This document shows, piece after piece, positions 61,223 to 64,000 of a DNA stretch of 64,000 bases. Made by a program: the position numbers and the translations under genes. The stretch is from Ferruginibacter sp. (GTDB lineage Bacteria > Bacteroidota > Bacteroidia > Chitinophagales > Chitinophagaceae): contig JAHBTN010000015.1 in assembly GCA_019638575.1 (NCBI GenBank), forward strand, positions 1 to 64,000, given 5' to 3'. The notes beneath the pieces are model-generated. The model was not told where the DNA came from, did no database searches, and saw nothing but the letters and a program-made list of their open reading frames with translations. Within the stretch, counting starts at the first letter, position 1. Every line of letters begins with the position of its first letter.

Positions 61223-63166
61223 ATGCTTTTATCTGTTATCATTGTAAACTACAACGTAAAATATTTCCTGGAGCAGTGCCTGCATTCGGTACAAAAAGCA
61301 TGTTCAAATATAGAAGCAGAAATAATTGTGGCTGATAATAATTCTAATGATGGCAGTAAAGACTTTTTGCCCGCCTTGTTTCCTAAGGTTAATTTTATTT
61401 GGAATGCTACCAACATTGGTTTTGCAAAAGCCAACAACCAGGCGCTTGCAGCAGCCAAAGGCAAATTTATACTGTACCTTAACCCCGATACGATATTGCC
61501 CGAAGACGTAATTGATAAATGCCTGAATTTTTTTGAACAGCATACAAATGCCGGGGGGCTAGGCATTAAAATGATAGACGGCTCAGGTAAATTTTTAAAA
61601 GAAAGCAAACGGGCTTTTCCATCGCCCCTCACTTCGTTTTTTAAATTAAGCGGACTAACTAAACTTTTTCCAAAATCAAAAATATTTGCACGCTATCACC
61701 TTGGGCATTTGCCTGAAACCGAAAATCACGAAGTGGATGTGCTTGCCGGAGCTTTTATGATGATTCCTAAAAAAATTTTGGATGAAGTAGGAAATTTTGA
61801 CGAACAGTTTTTTATGTATGGCGAAGATGTGGACCTAAGTTACAGGATACAAAAAGCGGGGTATAAGAATTATTATTTTGCCGACAGTACCATCATTCAC
61901 TTTAAAGGCGAAAGCACTAAAAGAGGAAGCCTTAATTATGTACGTATGTTTTACAAGGCGATGAACCTGTTTGTGAAAAAACATTATAGCGGCACTAAAG
62001 CGGGTATCTATATATTTTTTATACAGGCCGCCATCCTGATGAGGGCATTGTTTTCGGCCATTGGCCATCTTTTAAAAAAGATTGGCTTGCCGGTACTGGA
62101 TGCCATCATCATACTTACATCGCTATGGCTTACAAAATTTTTTTGGAGCAATTATATTAAGGGCGAAACAAATTATTCGCCCAATGTGATATTAATTGCT
62201 TTTCCTGTTTTTACCGCCATTTTTTTATTGGCGGCGTATTATACGGGATTGTATGATAAAGGATACAAGCGGTCGCAACTGGTACGCTCAACACTTGTAG
62301 CAGCATTGATTATTTTAAGCACTTATGCATTACTGCCCGAGAGTGTAAGGTTCTCGAGGGGCATACTTGTATTGGGCATAGCATTGTCATATATTTTAAT
62401 GAACATCATGCGCAGGCTGTTTATTAAATGGCAATACCTGGAAACCATACCCAAAGATTATGAAAGGCAACAAACAATTGTTGTGGCAGGTGAAAAAGAT
62501 TTTAAAGCAATTACCTCTTTGATGCAGCAGGCCGGAATGCCCGAAAAAGTATTGGGGCGTATAGAAAACGGTCTTACTCAAACGGGGCCTTCGCTTGGTA
62601 AAATTGATCAACTGCCCAGCCTTGTAAAAAAGTACAGTGTTAATGAAATTATTTTTTGCGAAAACGGACTAAGTTTTAAGGAGATTATAAACATTGTAAA
62701 AACATTACCAACCGGTATCTATAGTAAATTTCACAGCTCAGGCAGCAGCAGTATTGTGGGTAGCAACAGCAGTAAAGAAAAAGGCGATTATGTGGCCGTG
62801 GGTAATAATTACAGCATTGCAAACCCTATTCAGCGGCGTAATAAAAGATTACTTGATATTTTACTGGGTGTGTTTTTCATCATAGGGTTTCCTGTGATTA
62901 TTTTTTTACAAAAGAAAATCACAAGATTTTATAAAAATGTTTTTGATGTGTTGTTTGCAAAAAAAACATGGGTGGGTTATGCTGCCATACCCAACAGTTT
63001 CCCTGCATTAAAAACACCGGTACTTACCAGCACATCGTTACCATCACAACTTAACGAGCTACCCGTAGAAGCATTACTTAAAAGCGATGAATGGTACGCC
63101 ACAGGTTATTCTGTTTTAACCGATCTTAAAAAAATAAGCCGGGGCTTTAAGTTTCTGTGTTATTGA
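61223..63166 (+). CDS. Family 2 glycosyltransferase with C-terminal membrane domain
   Basis: Encodes 647 residues. The GT-A domain (about 1-250) has LLSVIIVNYNVKYFLEQCLH, EIIVADNNSNDGSKDF, FILYLNPDTILPEDVI (metal-binding D-x-D-type) and FFMYGEDVDLSYRIQKAGY. Then come hydrophobic helices at about 260-285, 295-315, 330-350 and 365-390, a Rossmann-like middle (QTIVVAGEKDFKAITSLMQQ), and a C-terminal piece with RRNKRLLDILLGVFFIIGF and KTWVGYA. This end resembles a degenerate polyprenyl-phosphate sugar transferase that lacks visible catalytic residues. A role in polysaccharide or glycolipid synthesis is likely. The stop overlaps the convergent next gene by seven bases. Confidence 0.87.
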   Translation: MLLSVIIVNYNVKYFLEQCLHSVQKACSNIEAEIIVADNNSNDGSKDFLPALFPKVNFIWNATNIGFAKANNQALAAAKGKFILYLNPDTILPEDVIDKCLNFFEQHTNAGGLGIKMIDGSGKFLKESKRAFPSPLTSFFKLSGLTKLFPKSKIFARYHLGHLPETENHEVDVLAGAFMMIPKKILDEVGNFDEQFFMYGEDVDLSYRIQKAGYKNYYFADSTIIHFKGESTKRGSLNYVRMFYKAMNLFVKKHYSGTKAGIYIFFIQAAILMRALFSAIGHLLKKIGLPVLDAIIILTSLWLTKFFWSNYIKGETNYSPNVILIAFPVFTAIFLLAAYYTGLYDKGYKRSQLVRSTLVAALIILSTYALLPESVRFSRGILVLGIALSYILMNIMRRLFIKWQYLETIPKDYERQQTIVVAGEKDFKAITSLMQQAGMPEKVLGRIENGLTQTGPSLGKIDQLPSLVKKYSVNEIIFCENGLSFKEIINIVKTLPTGIYSKFHSSGSSSIVGSNSSKEKGDYVAVGNNYSIANPIQRRNKRLLDILLGVFFIIGFPVIIFLQKKITRFYKNVFDVLFAKKTWVGYAAIPNSFPALKTPVLTSTSLPSQLNELPVEALLKSDEWYATGYSVLTDLKKISRGFKFLCY

Positions 63167-64000
63167 TTTGCAACAATACTTGCAACAAAATTTTTTATTG
63201 CACCGTTTAAATCATTGCCTGTTGAATGGATTGTTGAAAATGAAATTTCATCGCACTGTTTTAAAATATCGGCCAGGCAAAAATCATTTTGATTAACTGC
63301 CTTAAAAATATTTTTATTGCCCAGGTATTTTGCCAGGTACTCCTGTTCAGTTTGCCCGGGTGTTGGCACAAGCACAGCTTTCTTTTGCAGTGTTACCAGG
63401 TCCATGATGGTTGAGTAGCCGCTGCGGCTTATTATAATTTTTGATTGTTGTATCAATTTGCTCATTTCTGCCGATGGCAGATGATTGATAATTGTTACCT
63501 GCGGATTTTTAATTTGAGGCAGGGTGTTTTGTTGTGGCAACCCCCGAACAATTACAACCTTATAATTGCATTCACGTACTTGTTGTAAAATGATGTTCTC
63601 AAAAATGCTACGCTGTGGTTCGGGACCCGAAATAATACAACAACAATCGAAGCTTAATTGCACTTCGTCTTTTTCAAATCTTGATAAGGGGCCGATATAA
63701 GTTACCGGAATTGCCGGTAATTTTACCGGATGCGAAAGTTCACCTGCAAGGTTTTCGTCAACAGCCCAATCGGGAACCCAGCATGCATTGTATTTATTAA
63801 TGTAATGGTAGTGTATTTTTTGAACCAACCGGTTTAGAAAACTGTTGCCTGTTTTTATAAACAGTTGGTGCGTTATATAAATGGATGTGATTTTTTTGTT
63901 TGACATGCCCAGCCTGTTATCGGATATTATGGCATCTGCCTTGTATTTTTCGATGGCTGATTTTAACCAACGTTTTTCGGCCCGTACACGGCTGAGCAGT
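63160..64000 (-). CDS. MurG-like glycosyltransferase, 5' truncated at the window edge
   Basis: The frame from the ATG at 63906 is open all the way to 64000, and the extra codons (AEKRWLKSAIEKYKADAIIS, then DNRLG) continue the protein, so the true start is beyond the window. Family marks are SNKKITSIYITHQLF, YNACWVPDWAVDENLAGELS, VTYIGPLSRFE and the donor-binding ISRSGYSTIMDLVTLQKKAV with VPTPGQTEQEYLAKYL. This is a GT-B enzyme of the MurG/UDP-GlcNAc-transferase-like group; the sugar is unknown. Confidence 0.85.
   Translation of the reverse strand, partial: LLSRVRAEKRWLKSAIEKYKADAIISDNRLGMSNKKITSIYITHQLFIKTGNSFLNRLVQKIHYHYINKYNACWVPDWAVDENLAGELSHPVKLPAIPVTYIGPLSRFEKDEVQLSFDCCCIISGPEPQRSIFENIILQQVRECNYKVVIVRGLPQQNTLPQIKNPQVTIINHLPSAEMSKLIQQSKIIISRSGYSTIMDLVTLQKKAVLVPTPGQTEQEYLAKYLGNKNIFKAVNQNDFCLADILKQCDEISFSTIHSTGNDLNGAIKNFVASIVANQ

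Noticed and set aside
1-64000. tRNA, rRNA, insertion sequences, integrase or prophage genes
   Set aside because: No tRNA T-loop/anticodon patterns, no transposase or integrase-like frames and no terminal repeats were seen on reading both strands.

Overview
The window looks like a chromosomal segment of an AT-rich Bacteroidota bacterium, most likely of the Chitinophagaceae or a near relative. The evidence is a gliding-motility-type C-terminal domain on a secreted PKD/SprB-repeat protein (a type IX secretion cargo signature), LytS/LytTR and hybrid sensor kinases, many lipoproteins with Bacteroidota-style signal peptides, a Pif1-HRDC-HTH helicase fusion, a DUF2480 protein, and repeated TAnnTTTG (-7) promoter elements. 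I saw no rRNA, tRNA, CRISPR array, insertion sequence or prophage.

Layout. 0-10 kb: an edge-truncated MGH1-like glycoside hydrolase, a SemiSWEET, an orphan hybrid kinase with Hpt domain, a Deg/HtrA protease, and a LytS/LytTR two-component pair. 10-22 kb: a one-direction run of secreted and lipoprotein genes, mostly unrecognised. It includes a candidate vitellogenin-like lipid-transfer protein, a frameshifted remnant, and a fibre of about 27 seventeen-residue repeats ending in a self-cleaving S74 chaperone. 22-25.7 kb: a CbbX-like AAA+ ATPase with a duplicated N-terminal domain, followed by three small envelope proteins. 25.9-29.1 kb: a compact cluster of a SET-domain protein, an ATP-grasp ligase and an ATP-grasp::SET fusion, which is the best candidate for an undescribed pathway. 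29.1-30.8 kb: DoxX-like protein, ECF sigma factor and GTP cyclohydrolase I. 31-34 kb: a Cu/Zn superoxide dismutase, the gliding-type surface protein and a zinc-ribbon protein. 34.3-37.2 kb: SSB and the Pif1-like helicase. 37.3-45.5 kb (minus strand): an exported caspase, an exported TPR-CHAT protein and an astacin-type metalloprotease, apparently one transcription unit.

45.7-55.7 kb: cupin, mnmG, ybeY, feoA, nadD, chrA, nadA, a PpiD-type foldase and a DUF2480 protein. Between mnmG and ybeY lie one perfect and one imperfect parS-like palindrome (ParB sites). A 579-bp AT-rich gene-free stretch at 52.4-53.0 kb has DnaA-box-like 9-mers and could be the replication origin; that part is a hypothesis. 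55.7-64 kb: corA, an omega-amidase-type hydrolase, an S41 peptidase, thiL, an inositol monophosphatase-like gene, a family 2 glycosyltransferase with a C-terminal membrane domain, and an edge-truncated MurG-like glycosyltransferase.

Several gene starts were moved downstream of the longest open frame because a signal peptide, conserved family start or promoter element required it. Functions are inferred from motifs read by eye; no database search was possible.
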